From Methanobacteriota archaeon (GTDB lineage Archaea; Halobacteriota; Methanomicrobia; Methanomicrobiales; Methanoculleaceae), in contig JASUSO010000015.1 in assembly GCA_030446015.1 (NCBI GenBank), positions 1-33,351 of the forward strand: 33,351 bases of DNA, in the 5' to 3' direction. Positions 22,622-31,442 of the stretch are shown here, in pieces. A program made the translations under genes and the position numbers. Under the pieces are notes generated by a model. It was given only the letters and a program-made list of their open reading frames with translations, was not told where the DNA came from and ran no database searches. Each line of letters starts with the position of its first letter. Position 1 is the stretch's first letter.

Positions 22622-25600
22622 ATGGATTTCTTCAGTAATATTCTGGGTCAGGGTAAGAACGCGAACCCCTCGATACAGCAGGGAACCTCTCAGTTCGAGT
22701 CCGGGAACTACGGCGAGGCGGTGAAGAGTTTCGAGAAGGCGCTCAAGATCGAGCCTGAAAACAGATTCGCCCAACTGTACCTGGGGCGGGCGCTCGCCGG
22801 TCTCGGCAGGGACGGCGAAGCCGTTGTGTGGCTGAAGAAGGCCCTCGAGTCGGCTCCCGACGATGCCGAGACGCTCCGGGTGCTGGGGCACGTCCTCGCC
22901 CGGTCCGGCGAGTACGAGGAGGCGGCGGGGTGCTTCGCGCGGATCGTCAAAGAGCAGCCTGCGGACGCGAACGCCTCGTACTGGTACGGAGAGATGCTTG
23001 AGCGGCTCGGGCGGTATGCCGAGGCGGCATCGGCTTATACCCGGGCGCTGGCGGCAGACCCGGAGAACGTCGTCCTGCGGGAGCGGTGCGGGAGGATGCA
23101 CGAGCGGGCCGGTGACTACCGGGAAGCGGCGGCAAGTTTCGAGAAGATCCTCAGAACGAATCCCGGCAGCACCGATCTGCTCGCCCGCATCGGGACGGCA
23201 TACCTCAACCAGGGCGATTACCCGAAAGCCGCCGGTCTCTTCGACCGGGTGCTTGCTACGGAACCGGAGAACATCGACGCGCTCTACGGCAAGGCCCGGG
23301 CGCTCGAGTATCTCGGTCAGTTCCAGGAGGCCGCCGACTGTTGCGGCGAGATCGTTGCCGTCGAGCCCGAGAACGTCCCCGCCTGGTATCACCGCGGCTC
23401 GATGCTTCTGCGCGCAGGAAAGTATGCAGAAGCGCTGGAGTGCTTCGAGAAGGTCGCCCTCGCCGACCCGGATCACGTCCCGGTGCGTTACGCCATGGGG
23501 ATGGTCTACGACGCCCTCGGCCGTTACGAGCGAGCGGTCAAGAGTTTCGATCATATCCTGAAGCACGACCAGGGTCAGGTCCAGATATGGTATGCCCGCG
23601 GCATGGCGCTCTTCCGTCTCGGCCAGTACTCCGAGGCGATCCGGTCGTTCGATCGCGTGCTTGAGAGCCGGGCGACGACCGGGATGAAGTGGATCGGGGA
23701 CGGCGCCGACCTCGCGCTCTTCGAGCGCGATGCGGGAGTGCCCCGGAGGCAGAAGCCGATAAAGTTCGATGCGTCGAACGAGCGCGTCTACGACTGCCGG
23801 GGAACCGCCCTCCTGCACCTCGGGCGGTATGCCGAGGCGCAGAAGGACTTCGAGCGTGTGCTTGAGGCGGATCCCGGGAACGTCTCCGTCCTGCAGCGGA
23901 GCGCTACCGCACTCCTCCATCTCGGCAGGTATGAGGAGGCGGCACGCTGCCTGGATACGGTCCTTGAGAGAGAGCCGCATAACGCCGTCGCCGCGTCGAT
24001 GAAGGCAGACGCGCTCATGAACCTCGGCAGATACGATGATGCTCTGGCGTGCCTTGATTCGGTGAAGGGGGCCGGCAGCGAACTCCACCTCCTGTACCGG
24101 AAGGGAGACGCCCTCCTGCACCTTGGGCGGTATGTCGAGGCGGCAGAGGCACTCGGAGCCCTTCTCAGCGTCAATCCCACCGATGTGGCAGCGCAGAACG
24201 GCAGAGGAGAGGCGCTCATGCACCTCGGCCGGTATGAGGAGGCACTCGCCTGCTATGACGGGGCGCTCTCGGTCGGCCCGGCCGACCGTGTCGCTCTGCT
24301 CGGCCGGAGCACGGCGCTCGGACACCTCGGCCGCTACGAAGAGGCGCTCGGCTCCATCGCTAGGTTGACGGAGATCGGTCTTGAGGGAGCCGGGACGATC
24401 CTTCGGAAAGCATGGCTCCTCGAAGCCCTCGGCCACTACGACGCAGCCGTCGGGTGCTACGAAGCCCTCCTTGCGGCCGATCCGAAAGCCGGTGGGTACT
24501 CGGCAGGCCTTGGGTTTGCTCTCGCCATGCTCGGGCGGTACGAGGAGGCCGCCGAACGGTTCAAGGTAGCCACGCTTGCGGATCCGAAGAACTACTTTGC
24601 GTGGTTCAACCGGGGCCGGGCCCTGGAGCGGATGGGGCAGTACGCGGATGCGGCGGAATGCTACGCAAAAGTGGCCGAGGGCCGGCCGGAGGATATCGGC
24701 GCATGCTTTGCCCTCGCCGTCACCCTCGCACGGCTCGGCAGACACCAGAAGGCGATCGAGTGCTGCGACCGGGTGCTCGCCGCCGACGCCTCGAACGCCG
24801 CGGTTGCACGGATCCGGGCGGATATGCTTGAGGCCGTCGGCAGGCACGAAGAGGCGGCGGCAGCATACGAGCGTTACCTGAACGTCTCCCCGAGCGACCG
24901 CGACGCCAGGATGGCGTTCGGTATGGCGCTCGAGCGCGACGGAAAGTTCGCCGATGCGATCAAGCAGTACGCGCTGGTGCTCGAGGGCGACGAGCGCGAC
25001 ACCGAAGCGTGGTACACCCTCGAGAGCGCCCTCGTGCACATGGGACGGTACGAGGAGGCGCTTGAATGTTCCGACAGCATCGTCGAGGCGAGCCCGGAGA
25101 ACCGGGCTGCCTGGCAGCGGCGCGGCGAGATCTTCATGTGGCTCGGCCGCTACGCCGACGCGGTGGCGTGCTTCGAGAAGGTGATCGCGGCCGACCCGGC
25201 CGACGTCCTCACCCTGCGAAGGCTCGGCGAGGCCCATGAGAAGGCCGGCAGGTACGAGGATGCCCTCGCCGCCTACACGCAGGTGCTCGACCGGGAACCG
25301 ACCAGCATCGAGACTCTCCATGCCCGCTCATCGGCCCTCATCCATCTCGGGCGGTACAGCGAGGCGGTCAAGTCGATCGACAAGATCATCGTTCTCCAGG
25401 ACGAGAACCCCGCCGTGCTCTTCATGCGGGGGACGGTGCTCGAGAAAGCAGGCAGGTACGACGACGCCCTCGCGAGTTACGAGAAAGCGCTCTCGATCGA
25501 CCCGAAGAACGCGGCCGTCTGGAACGCGGCGGGGAGGCTCAAGGATTCATTGGGACGGCATGAAGATGCCATCAAAGCGTTTGATAAGGCCATCGACCTG

Positions 25601-25828
25601 GGCGGGGAGGATGTCCATACCTTGCTCGCGAAGGGGCTCGCTCTCAGTCACCTGGACAAGCCCGACCGGGCGGCCGCCTGCTTTGATAAGGTTCTGGAGA
25701 TGGATCCCCGCCATGCCCGGGCATGGTATCTGAAAGGGAGGGCGCTTGATACGCTGGGCAGGTTTGCGGAAGCGGTGGAGTGCTTTAAGAAGGCGCTCGA
25801 GAACGGAGGCGGGGGCGAAGAAGCGTGA
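22622..25828 (+). CDS. Giant tetratricopeptide-repeat protein, 1068 aa
   Basis: Almost the whole protein is TPR repeats of 34 residues, roughly 30 units. Each has the signature of Trp/Leu near position 4, Gly8, Tyr/Leu11, the LGRYEEAL-type turn and Pro32, for example LLHLGRYAEAQKDFERVLEA. The only clear interruption is about residues 345-385 (ATTGMKWIGDGADLALFERD), where a non-TPR loop is inserted between units. There is no signal peptide, membrane helix or catalytic domain, so it is a cytoplasmic scaffold forming a long superhelix. Partners are not evident. The downstream FKBP lipoprotein overlaps it by 4 nt. A 930-codon antisense frame inside it is a composition artefact of the GC-rich repeats. 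Confidence 0.9.
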   Translation: MDFFSNILGQGKNANPSIQQGTSQFESGNYGEAVKSFEKALKIEPENRFAQLYLGRALAGLGRDGEAVVWLKKALESAPDDAETLRVLGHVLARSGEYEEAAGCFARIVKEQPADANASYWYGEMLERLGRYAEAASAYTRALAADPENVVLRERCGRMHERAGDYREAAASFEKILRTNPGSTDLLARIGTAYLNQGDYPKAAGLFDRVLATEPENIDALYGKARALEYLGQFQEAADCCGEIVAVEPENVPAWYHRGSMLLRAGKYAEALECFEKVALADPDHVPVRYAMGMVYDALGRYERAVKSFDHILKHDQGQVQIWYARGMALFRLGQYSEAIRSFDRVLESRATTGMKWIGDGADLALFERDAGVPRRQKPIKFDASNERVYDCRGTALLHLGRYAEAQKDFERVLEADPGNVSVLQRSATALLHLGRYEEAARCLDTVLEREPHNAVAASMKADALMNLGRYDDALACLDSVKGAGSELHLLYRKGDALLHLGRYVEAAEALGALLSVNPTDVAAQNGRGEALMHLGRYEEALACYDGALSVGPADRVALLGRSTALGHLGRYEEALGSIARLTEIGLEGAGTILRKAWLLEALGHYDAAVGCYEALLAADPKAGGYSAGLGFALAMLGRYEEAAERFKVATLADPKNYFAWFNRGRALERMGQYADAAECYAKVAEGRPEDIGACFALAVTLARLGRHQKAIECCDRVLAADASNAAVARIRADMLEAVGRHEEAAAAYERYLNVSPSDRDARMAFGMALERDGKFADAIKQYALVLEGDERDTEAWYTLESALVHMGRYEEALECSDSIVEASPENRAAWQRRGEIFMWLGRYADAVACFEKVIAADPADVLTLRRLGEAHEKAGRYEDALAAYTQVLDREPTSIETLHARSSALIHLGRYSEAVKSIDKIIVLQDENPAVLFMRGTVLEKAGRYDDALASYEKALSIDPKNAAVWNAAGRLKDSLGRHEDAIKAFDKAIDLGGEDVHTLLAKGLALSHLDKPDRAAACFDKVLEMDPRHARAWYLKGRALDTLGRFAEAVECFKKALENGGGGEEA

Positions 25829-26337
25829 AGGGGAGACTGATCTACGGCGTCTTCCTGCTCGCGTGCGTCCTGATGCTCTGCTCGGGCTGTATCGCAGGCG
25901 AGAGTGAAGCGGAGCGGGTGAAGTCCGGGGATACGGTGCTGGTCCACTACACTGGCACCCTCGAGAACGGGACGGTCTTTGACAGTTCCGCCGGGCGCGA
26001 ACCGCTCCGGTTTACCGTCGGCAAGGGCGAGGTGATCCCGGGGTTCGATGAGGGTGTCGTCGGGATGCAGGTTGGGGAGGAGAAGACCCTTCAGATCCCG
26101 GTCGACCGGGCGTACGGGCCATACCGCGAGGACCTCATCTTCTCCCTCGACCCTGCCGGGATCGGCGGCGTGGAGAACCTGATGGTCGGTGATATGGTCG
26201 GACTACCCCTGCAGAACGGACAGGTGCTGCCCGCACGGGTCGTCGCCGTATCGGCCGATGCGGTCGTTGTCGATGCGAACCATCATCTCGCGGGCGAGGA
26301 TCTCACGTTTGACGTTCGCCTGGTTGAGATTGTGTAG
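25825..26337 (+). CDS. FKBP-type peptidyl-prolyl isomerase, predicted lipoprotein
   Basis: A 170-residue proline isomerase/chaperone on the outer face of the membrane. The N-terminus (KGRLIYGVFLLACVLMLCSGC) is a signal peptide with lipobox LCSGC, Cys22 being the predicted lipidation site. The FKBP core follows: VLVHYTGTLENGTVFDSS, VIPGFDEGVVGMQVGEEKTL and AYGPYRED, then an insert-in-flap segment (about 110-155) as in SlyD-type archaeal FKBPs, and the final strand LTFDVRLVEIV. The GTG start overlaps the TPR gene stop by 4 nt (GTGA), so they are translated together even though one product is cytoplasmic and one exported. A T6 run at 26351-26356 is a likely terminator. Confidence 0.92.
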   Translation: MKGRLIYGVFLLACVLMLCSGCIAGESEAERVKSGDTVLVHYTGTLENGTVFDSSAGREPLRFTVGKGEVIPGFDEGVVGMQVGEEKTLQIPVDRAYGPYREDLIFSLDPAGIGGVENLMVGDMVGLPLQNGQVLPARVVAVSADAVVVDANHHLAGEDLTFDVRLVEIV

Positions 26338-26454
26338 GAATTGCTCAACATTTTTTCAATCCATTCTGTAGATCGGCCCTTATCACGGTTGCAGCGAACC
26401 CATGCACCACTTTTCTGCGGCCACACCGGCACGGTTTTTCAAGGAGACTGCGCG

Positions 26455-26505
26455 TCTCGCACCTGCCAGTGCTCACACTCCGTTCCCGGCGGAACGTCGT
26501 TCTCC
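26455..26505. repeat. Fragment of hairpin-array element
   Basis: CTCGCACCTGCCAGTGCTCA and CTCCGTTCCCGGCGGAACGT match the right-arm units of copy 2 (GCACC-loop-GGTGC and GTTCC-loop-GGAAC), with a few changes that weaken the first stem. No terminal repeat is present. Confidence 0.5.
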
Positions 26506-26575
26506 AGTGCTTGTATTACTGCCCTTCAAACCTGCTGATTTCTTCTGATTACACAACGCACGGCTTCCGTGGGAG

Positions 26576-26640
26576 TATCGCCATTGGGGAGTGCGACCGG
26601 CCGAAGGGCGGGAGCAGGAGCACCGTAGGTGCGCAGTCCC
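26576..26640 (-). repeat. Truncated right end of a hairpin-array element (reverse orientation)
   Basis: Starts with the terminal repeat TATCGCCAT (26576-26584) followed by TGGGGAGTGCGACCGGCCGA, which is the reverse complement of the right end of copy 2 (7530-7570) with few differences, then a GCACC-gta-GGTGC hairpin. The matching left end is missing, so it is a truncated copy. Confidence 0.6.
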
Positions 26641-26688
26641 CATGAAATCCGTACATCTGGGTAAGCGATGTCCACACAGGACATCTCT

Positions 26689-26895
26689 GGAGAAGACCAA
26701 GGGTCTTGGACTTGCGATGGTTCGTTACGCGGCTGGCCGGAGGCCAGGAACGTGAGCACCGTGAAGTGCAAAGAAACGGAGCAGGAGAAGACCGAAGGGC
26801 TTGGACTTGCGATGGTTCGGAGAACCAGAGTTAGAGCATCGAAAGGCGAATTGCGACTTGGCCGAAGGTGCGACGGATCATGTCCGGGGCTTGGG
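26689..26895 (+). repeat. Two copies of the 36-42 nt module within a degenerate hairpin array
   Basis: GGAGAAGACC...CTTGGACTTGCGATGGTTCG occurs at 26689-26724 and 26784-26819, 95 nt apart, differing at about 3 of 36 positions; a third copy lies at 7106-7147 on the opposite strand. Between and after them are degenerate units such as GGCTGGCC-ggaGGCC and GAGCACC-gtga-AGTGC. Confidence 0.6.
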
Positions 26896-26988
26896 AAGCG
26901 TTGGGGTTCGAGTCGGGCAGCCCCTCAAACCCATCTTCGCGGCGGAATCGACGACGCTTCCCGGAGAAAATGTCAGTGAGGCCAAACC

Positions 26989-28305
26989 TCACTCTTTCGT
27001 CTCCTTCCCGGTCCCCACCGGGGTGACGAGCACCTTATCGACCCGGTGGCCGTCCATATCGAGCACCTCGAACCGAAGCCCGTTCCAGACGAACCGGTCG
27101 CCGGTCTGCGGTGTCCGTTCGAGGTACATCATCACGAACCCGCCGAGCGTCTGATAGTAGCCACGCCCCTCTCCGGGCAGGGTGCCCACATCGAGGAGGT
27201 CGTGGAACTCGTCGACCGGGAGCATCCCGTCGAGGAGCCACGACCCGTCCGGACGACGGATCGCCGGCCCTTCGGGCTGCTGCTCCGGTGACGGAATGCC
27301 GCCGACGATCGACTCCACGATGTCGTGGATGGTGACCAGACCCTGGATACTCCCGTACTCGTCGGTGACGAGGGCGATCCGTGCCCCGGAAGCCTTGAAC
27401 TCGTCGAGCACCGAGAGTGCCGGGACGCTCTCGGGCACGAAGAAGGCGGGCTCGATGGCATTCGACAGATTGGGGGTTTCGCCCGCGATCATCCGCGCCC
27501 AGAGGCTGCGAACCGAGACGATCCCGAGCAGGTTGTCGAGGTGGTCGCGGTAGACCGGGAAGTAGACGTGCCCGGACTCCACCATCTTCCGCCAGTTCTC
27601 TTCAGCGGGGTCTTCGACGTCCACGGCCACGATCTCGGGCCGCGGTGTCATCAGCACGCTGACCCGCCGGTCGGCGAGGCGGAAGACGCTCTCCACCATA
27701 TCCTGCTCCGCTTCCTCGAAGACACCTGCCCGGGTTGCCTGCCCGATGAGAACCCTGACGTCCTCCTCCGTAACCTCGGGCTCCGAGGGTTTCCGAACCC
27801 GAAGCAGCATGAGAACCCCCTCGGTCGAGGCGCTCAGCAGCCGGACGATCGGTGCGGCGACCAGAGAGAGGAGCCATATCGGGCGCGAGACCAGCGACGC
27901 AATCCGTTCGGCGTGAGTCATGGCCACCCGCTTCGGCACCAGTTCCCCGACGACGAGTGTCAGGTAGGTGATGGCGGCGACGACGGTTACGACCGCAAGC
28001 GGGCCGCTGTATGGCTCGAGCACGGGGAATCTGGCAAATACTTCTGCAAGAGGCCCGGCGAGTGTCGCTCCGCCGAAGGCCCCGGCCAGGATCCCGACGA
28101 GGGTAATGCCGATCTGGATGGTGGAGAGAAAGAGCGTCGAATCCCCGGCAAGTTCGAGGGCGGTCGCCGCCCCGGCGTCGCCTTCCGCCGCTCTCTTCTG
28201 CAGGCGTGCCGTTCTTGCAGAGACGAGCGCGAACTCCGCCATCGAGAAAAAACCGTTCACGAGTATCAGGAGGAGGATGATCGCGATATCGGTGGCAGGT
28301 GGCAT
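26989..28305 (-). CDS. CNNM/CorC-type membrane protein with DUF21, CBS pair and CorC_HlyC domains
   Basis: A 438-residue integral membrane protein. The N-terminal DUF21 transmembrane region (about 1-190, starting IAIILLLILVNGFFSMAEFA) has the conserved ALVSAR and VGELVPKRVAM motifs. Two CBS domains follow (about 205-330; VSVLMTPRPEIVAVD through YGSIQGLVTIHDIVESIVGG), then a CorC_HlyC domain (about 345-430). Relatives are involved in Mg2+/Co2+ efflux or Na+-coupled Mg2+ export; the CBS pair likely senses an adenine nucleotide. Neither substrate nor direction of transport can be fixed from sequence. It is divergent from the peroxiredoxin gene. Confidence 0.9.
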   Translation of the reverse strand: MPPATDIAIILLLILVNGFFSMAEFALVSARTARLQKRAAEGDAGAATALELAGDSTLFLSTIQIGITLVGILAGAFGGATLAGPLAEVFARFPVLEPYSGPLAVVTVVAAITYLTLVVGELVPKRVAMTHAERIASLVSRPIWLLSLVAAPIVRLLSASTEGVLMLLRVRKPSEPEVTEEDVRVLIGQATRAGVFEEAEQDMVESVFRLADRRVSVLMTPRPEIVAVDVEDPAEENWRKMVESGHVYFPVYRDHLDNLLGIVSVRSLWARMIAGETPNLSNAIEPAFFVPESVPALSVLDEFKASGARIALVTDEYGSIQGLVTIHDIVESIVGGIPSPEQQPEGPAIRRPDGSWLLDGMLPVDEFHDLLDVGTLPGEGRGYYQTLGGFVMMYLERTPQTGDRFVWNGLRFEVLDMDGHRVDKVLVTPVGTGKETKE

Positions 28306-28416
28306 TGTAACCCTTTTACCGGCAGGAGCCTTAAACCTGCGGGGCTTTGCAGACGGGGGAGGAGCGTCCGTGAGAAATATTTATCGTTGCCGGGGCGGAG
28401 TCCCATCCGGTGATAC

Positions 28417-28905
28417 ATGATGGTCGAGGTCGGCGATCAGGCCGGGGATTTCTCGATACCGGACCATAACGGGAACACGGTCCGGTTATCGGCGTTCCGG
28501 GGGAAGCGGGTTCTCCTCTCGTTCCACCCGCTGGCATGGACCCGTATCTGTGCCGAACAGATGAAGGCGCTCGAGGCGAACAAGGAGGCGTTTGACGCCC
28601 TCGATACCGTTGCCCTCGGCATCAGCGTGGATTCCGTCCCGTGCAAACGTGCGTGGGCCGAGAGCCTCGGGATCAATAAGACCCGACTTCTTGCGGATTT
28701 CTGGCCGCATGGTGCCGTGGCGCAGATGTACGGCGTCTTCGACAGCCAGAAAGGCTACTCCCGGCGGGCGAACATCGTCGTCGGCGAGACCGGGCGCATC
28801 ATCTTTGCCGCGGAATATCCGGCAACGACGGTGCCCGACATGCAGGACGTTCTCGACGCTCTCCGGGCAGTGGAGAGGCGTGTGGAGGTGGCGCCGGGGG
28901 CGTAG
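28417..28905 (+). CDS. Peroxiredoxin (AhpC/TSA-Bcp-like)
   Basis: A 162-residue thioredoxin-fold peroxidase. The active-site pattern PxxxTxxC is present as P38-LAW-T42-RI-C45 in FHPLAWTRICAEQM. Cys45 is the peroxidatic cysteine and Cys76 (SVDSVPCKRAW) is the only other cysteine, so it may be a resolving residue or the enzyme may be 1-Cys. The N-terminus (VGDQAGDFSIPDHNGNTVRL) and C-terminal strand match the family. It reduces H2O2 or organic peroxides and, with the rubredoxin encoded upstream, fits anaerobic oxygen defence. ATG 28417 is followed at once by another ATG; GGTGA precedes them. Its stop is only 12 nt from that of the convergent symporter gene. Confidence 0.85.
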   Translation: MMVEVGDQAGDFSIPDHNGNTVRLSAFRGKRVLLSFHPLAWTRICAEQMKALEANKEAFDALDTVALGISVDSVPCKRAWAESLGINKTRLLADFWPHGAVAQMYGVFDSQKGYSRRANIVVGETGRIIFAAEYPATTVPDMQDVLDALRAVERRVEVAPGA

Positions 28906-28917
28906 CCCGGCCCCCGC

Positions 28918-30213
28918 TCACCCTGAGCCCCGGAAGAAACTCCCCACGAGCGTGATCAGGAGAACGGCCGGGACACCGTAGCGGATGAGCGCCATATAGA
29001 CCGTCTGCTGCCACCCGCAGCCGCCGATCTCTTTACAGATCCGGCTCCGGCTCATGAACCAGCCTCCGACGACGCTCACGAGCAGCCCTGCGACGATGAG
29101 GCCGATCGTCCCGAATGCGTAGTCTGCCAGGTCGAGGAACGGCGTCCCGAGGACCTCGAGGTTTAAGGCGGTGTAACTGAGGGCGGATGGAAGCCCGAGG
29201 AGCATGGCCGCAGCAAAGACGAGGAGCGTGGCACGCTTCCGGGGATAGCCGTAGGAGTCCATCAGCGCCGCCGTCGGGACTTCGAGCATGGAGACCGCCG
29301 AGGTGAGCGCCGCTGCAAAGAGCATCAGGAAGAAGAGCGCTCCGAGCACCATGCCGTACTGGATCTCTGTGAAGGCCGCAGGAAGGGTGATGAACGCGAG
29401 GTTCACCCCGGCCGCGGGGTCGAGACCCGCGGTGAAGACCAGGGGGAAGACCACGAGACCGGCAAGGACGGCAACCAGCACATCGGCGACGGCGACGATG
29501 GCGGCGTTCCGGAAGAGGCCCTCTTTCCCGAGGTAACTCCCGAACGTAAGCAGGATGCCCATGCCCACGGAGAGCGAGAAGAAGGCCTGTCCGAAGGCTG
29601 CGATCCAGACGCCGGGGTCGGTCAGCCGCGAAAAGTCCGGGGAGAGGTAGAACCCTATCCCCTCGGCTGCCCCGGGCTCCGTGAGCGCGATGACCACGAG
29701 GAGCAGGAGGAGCACGAAGAGGACCGGGATGAGGTACCGGGAGAGCCTCTCGATCCCCTCCCTGACGCCGGACCGCACCGTCACGTAGACCGCGAGTCCC
29801 GAGAGGAGGAAGAAGGCGAGCGGGAGGTAAGAGCCGATGAACGCATCGAACTCTATCGGTTGGCCGAGGGCGAAGAAGAGCGCGTACGCGAGCACCCAGC
29901 CCGTGATCACGATGTAGTAGCCGAGGATGAGGCTGACGACGGCGACGATGACGAGACCTGCGGCGGCAAACCGCTGCCGTATCGAGCGGAAGGCGGAGAT
30001 GACCGATGTCCCCGTCGAGCGGCCGATGGCAAGTTCCAGCACCATCAGCGGGAGACCGAAGAAGAGGACGGCGATCAGGTACGGAATAAGGAACGCGCCG
30101 CCCCCGTTCTCGCCCACGATGTAGGGGAACCGCCAGATGTTTCCTATACCCACGGCCGAGCCGATGCTTGCAAGGATGAAGCCAAGGGTTGACGACCACT
30201 GTTCCCGTTCCAT
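28918..30213 (-). CDS. Sodium-dependent neurotransmitter:sodium symporter (NSS) family transporter
   Basis: A roughly 431-residue membrane protein with about 11 transmembrane helices, the length of bacterial/archaeal NSS proteins such as MhsT. The TM1 signature IGSAVGIGNIWRFPYIVGEN contains the unwound Gly-rich substrate and Na+ site, followed by GGGAFLIPY, and later FFSLSVGMGILLTFGSYL of TM6. Substrates in prokaryotes are amino acids such as tryptophan, tyrosine or leucine; the aromatic-synthesis genes nearby do not prove a link. The ATG at 30213 is preferred over GTG 30222 because GGTGA then sits about 6 nt upstream. Confidence 0.9.
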   Translation of the reverse strand: MEREQWSSTLGFILASIGSAVGIGNIWRFPYIVGENGGGAFLIPYLIAVLFFGLPLMVLELAIGRSTGTSVISAFRSIRQRFAAAGLVIVAVVSLILGYYIVITGWVLAYALFFALGQPIEFDAFIGSYLPLAFFLLSGLAVYVTVRSGVREGIERLSRYLIPVLFVLLLLLVVIALTEPGAAEGIGFYLSPDFSRLTDPGVWIAAFGQAFFSLSVGMGILLTFGSYLGKEGLFRNAAIVAVADVLVAVLAGLVVFPLVFTAGLDPAAGVNLAFITLPAAFTEIQYGMVLGALFFLMLFAAALTSAVSMLEVPTAALMDSYGYPRKRATLLVFAAAMLLGLPSALSYTALNLEVLGTPFLDLADYAFGTIGLIVAGLLVSVVGGWFMSRSRICKEIGGCGWQQTVYMALIRYGVPAVLLITLVGSFFRGSG

Positions 30214-30251
30214 ATCACTCACCGTTTGGGCACGGATTCCTCAAGAGTAAG

Positions 30252-30274
30252 AAGGCGTTCCGCCTTTATATGCA
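30252..30274 (-). promoter_or_regulatory. Symporter promoter with adjoining inverted repeat
   Basis: The perfect hairpin AAGGCG-ttc-CGCCTT (30252-30266) abuts the TATA-like TTTATATGCA (30265-30274), which is placed for transcription toward the symporter with a start near 30243. An inverted repeat directly between TATA and transcript start is a typical repressor position. Confidence 0.45.
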
Positions 30275-30387
30275 TCTCCACCGGCGTCGCGACCACTGCA
30301 CTTTTGTAGCGGGTGCCCCCATACACGTGCGGTCCAGAGCAGCATGAGCGTCGGTTCCCGGAAACGTCCCGGCAGGAGGGAGGACGC

Positions 30388-31179
30388 GTGAACGGCCGGT
30401 ACCCGTTCCTCGTCTCGATCCCCCACGGCGGCACCGCCATCCCGCCCGAACTCCACGGTCTCGTCAACCTCACGCGAAAGGAGATCGTCTTCAACAGCGA
30501 CCCCCACACCCGCTGCCTCTACGGGTTCGGCGATACAGTGGAGGCGGTGGTCGACTTCGACGTCTCCAGGATCTTTGTCGATACCAATCGGGCGCCCTAC
30601 GACTACCCGCCGCGGACGCAGGACGGCGTGGTCAAGGTCATCACGCAGGATGGGACCCCGGTCTTCAAGAGAGGGCAGGTGCCCGGCAGGGAACTGATAG
30701 GGGCGCTTCTGAAGAACTACTACCACCCCTTCCACAAACAACTGGCCGCGGCGCTCGATACCCGGCCGATCGAGATCGCCTTCGACTGCCACAGCATGCT
30801 GCCGAGATCGCCGCCGGTCAGGGCGGACGCCGGACGCCCCCGCCCGCTCTTCTGCCTGAGCAACCGGGGCGATCGGAACGGGAGACCGAAACGGGCGGGC
30901 GGCCTTGTGACCTGTCCGCCGGAGTGGCTCCAGACGCTCGCCCGGTCGTTCCAGACGGAGTTCGAGGGCGAAGGGCGGGTTGCGATGAATGACCCGTTCC
31001 GGGGCGGGTTCATCTCGGTGGCTCACTACCGGCGGCGGCGGATCCCCTGGGTCCAGGTCGAGATCAACCGTGGCCTCTACGAGACCGAAGACCGCGAGGC
31101 CGACGAGGCGCACCTCACCGAGCTCCGGGGGCGGATCTTCTCGGCCATCGCCGGGTTCTGGGACGAGGTTTCCAGCTAG
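30388..31179 (+). CDS. N-formylglutamate amidohydrolase family protein
   Basis: A 263-residue hydrolase of the HutG/N-formylglutamate amidohydrolase (DUF861-unrelated, zinc peptidase-like) family. It shows FLVSIPHGGTAIPPEL, the SDPHTRCLYGFGD motif, FVDTNRAPYDYPPRTQDGVV, the metal-binding-type FDCHSM, and the C-terminal VQVEINRGLY. Family members hydrolyse N-formylglutamate in histidine degradation; no other hut gene is nearby, so the natural substrate here is uncertain. The GTG at 30388 is chosen because two successive GGAGG sequences precede it with 4-5 nt spacing and the upstream in-frame extension is unlike the family. Confidence 0.85.
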   Translation: MNGRYPFLVSIPHGGTAIPPELHGLVNLTRKEIVFNSDPHTRCLYGFGDTVEAVVDFDVSRIFVDTNRAPYDYPPRTQDGVVKVITQDGTPVFKRGQVPGRELIGALLKNYYHPFHKQLAAALDTRPIEIAFDCHSMLPRSPPVRADAGRPRPLFCLSNRGDRNGRPKRAGGLVTCPPEWLQTLARSFQTEFEGEGRVAMNDPFRGGFISVAHYRRRRIPWVQVEINRGLYETEDREADEAHLTELRGRIFSAIAGFWDEVSS

Positions 31180-31217
31180 CGCTCAGTGGTAATCCAATAT
31201 TCTACACCCCGGGTTGC

Positions 31218-31303
31218 TCCTTCGCGAACTTCGCGTCTTCGCGCGAGATTACATCATCTTCCCAACAACTGTTGTCTCACGCGAAGGCGCGAAGGCGCGA
31301 AAT
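31218..31303 (+). repeat. CGCGAAG palindromic element in non-coding DNA upstream of recQ
   Basis: Arms TCCTTCGCGAACTTCGCGTC (from 31218) and TCTCACGCGAAGGCGCGAAG (from 31275) flank a 26-nt spacer. Order, unit sequence and total length (86 bp) match the copy inside the aroK-aroE gene at 9561-9645 on the minus strand; spacer sequences differ. Its second arm would translate to VSREGAKAR, like VSREDAKTR in the fusion protein. Confidence 0.8.
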
Positions 31304-31442
31304 CTGTGGGAGTATCGGGATTCATCTCACGCTTCAATTATGACGATTCGATGTATCAGGGAAACCTGCCCAATCCGACTTCATTCCACTGAAATCCTCC
31401 GGGCCGAAGATACTATGCCGGTAGAGCCCCACTTATATAGTG

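Larger units (their letters stand above)
26338..26988. other. 651-nt non-coding stretch with fragments of the hairpin repeats
   Basis: After the T6 run no gene is credible. Three repeat-derived pieces lie here: 26455-26505, 26576-26640 and 26689-26895. The open frames in it are translations of repeat modules. The region is a graveyard of the element family rather than one intact copy. Confidence 0.65.

Noticed and set aside
22529-25321. 930-codon minus-strand open frame
   Set aside because: Antisense shadow of the TPR gene; its apparent repeats simply mirror the 34-codon TPR periodicity.
31434-31439. TATATA as promoter of recQ
   Set aside because: It ends 1-4 nt before the start codon, whereas archaeal transcription starts about 25 nt after TATA, which would remove the N-terminus needed for motif 0.
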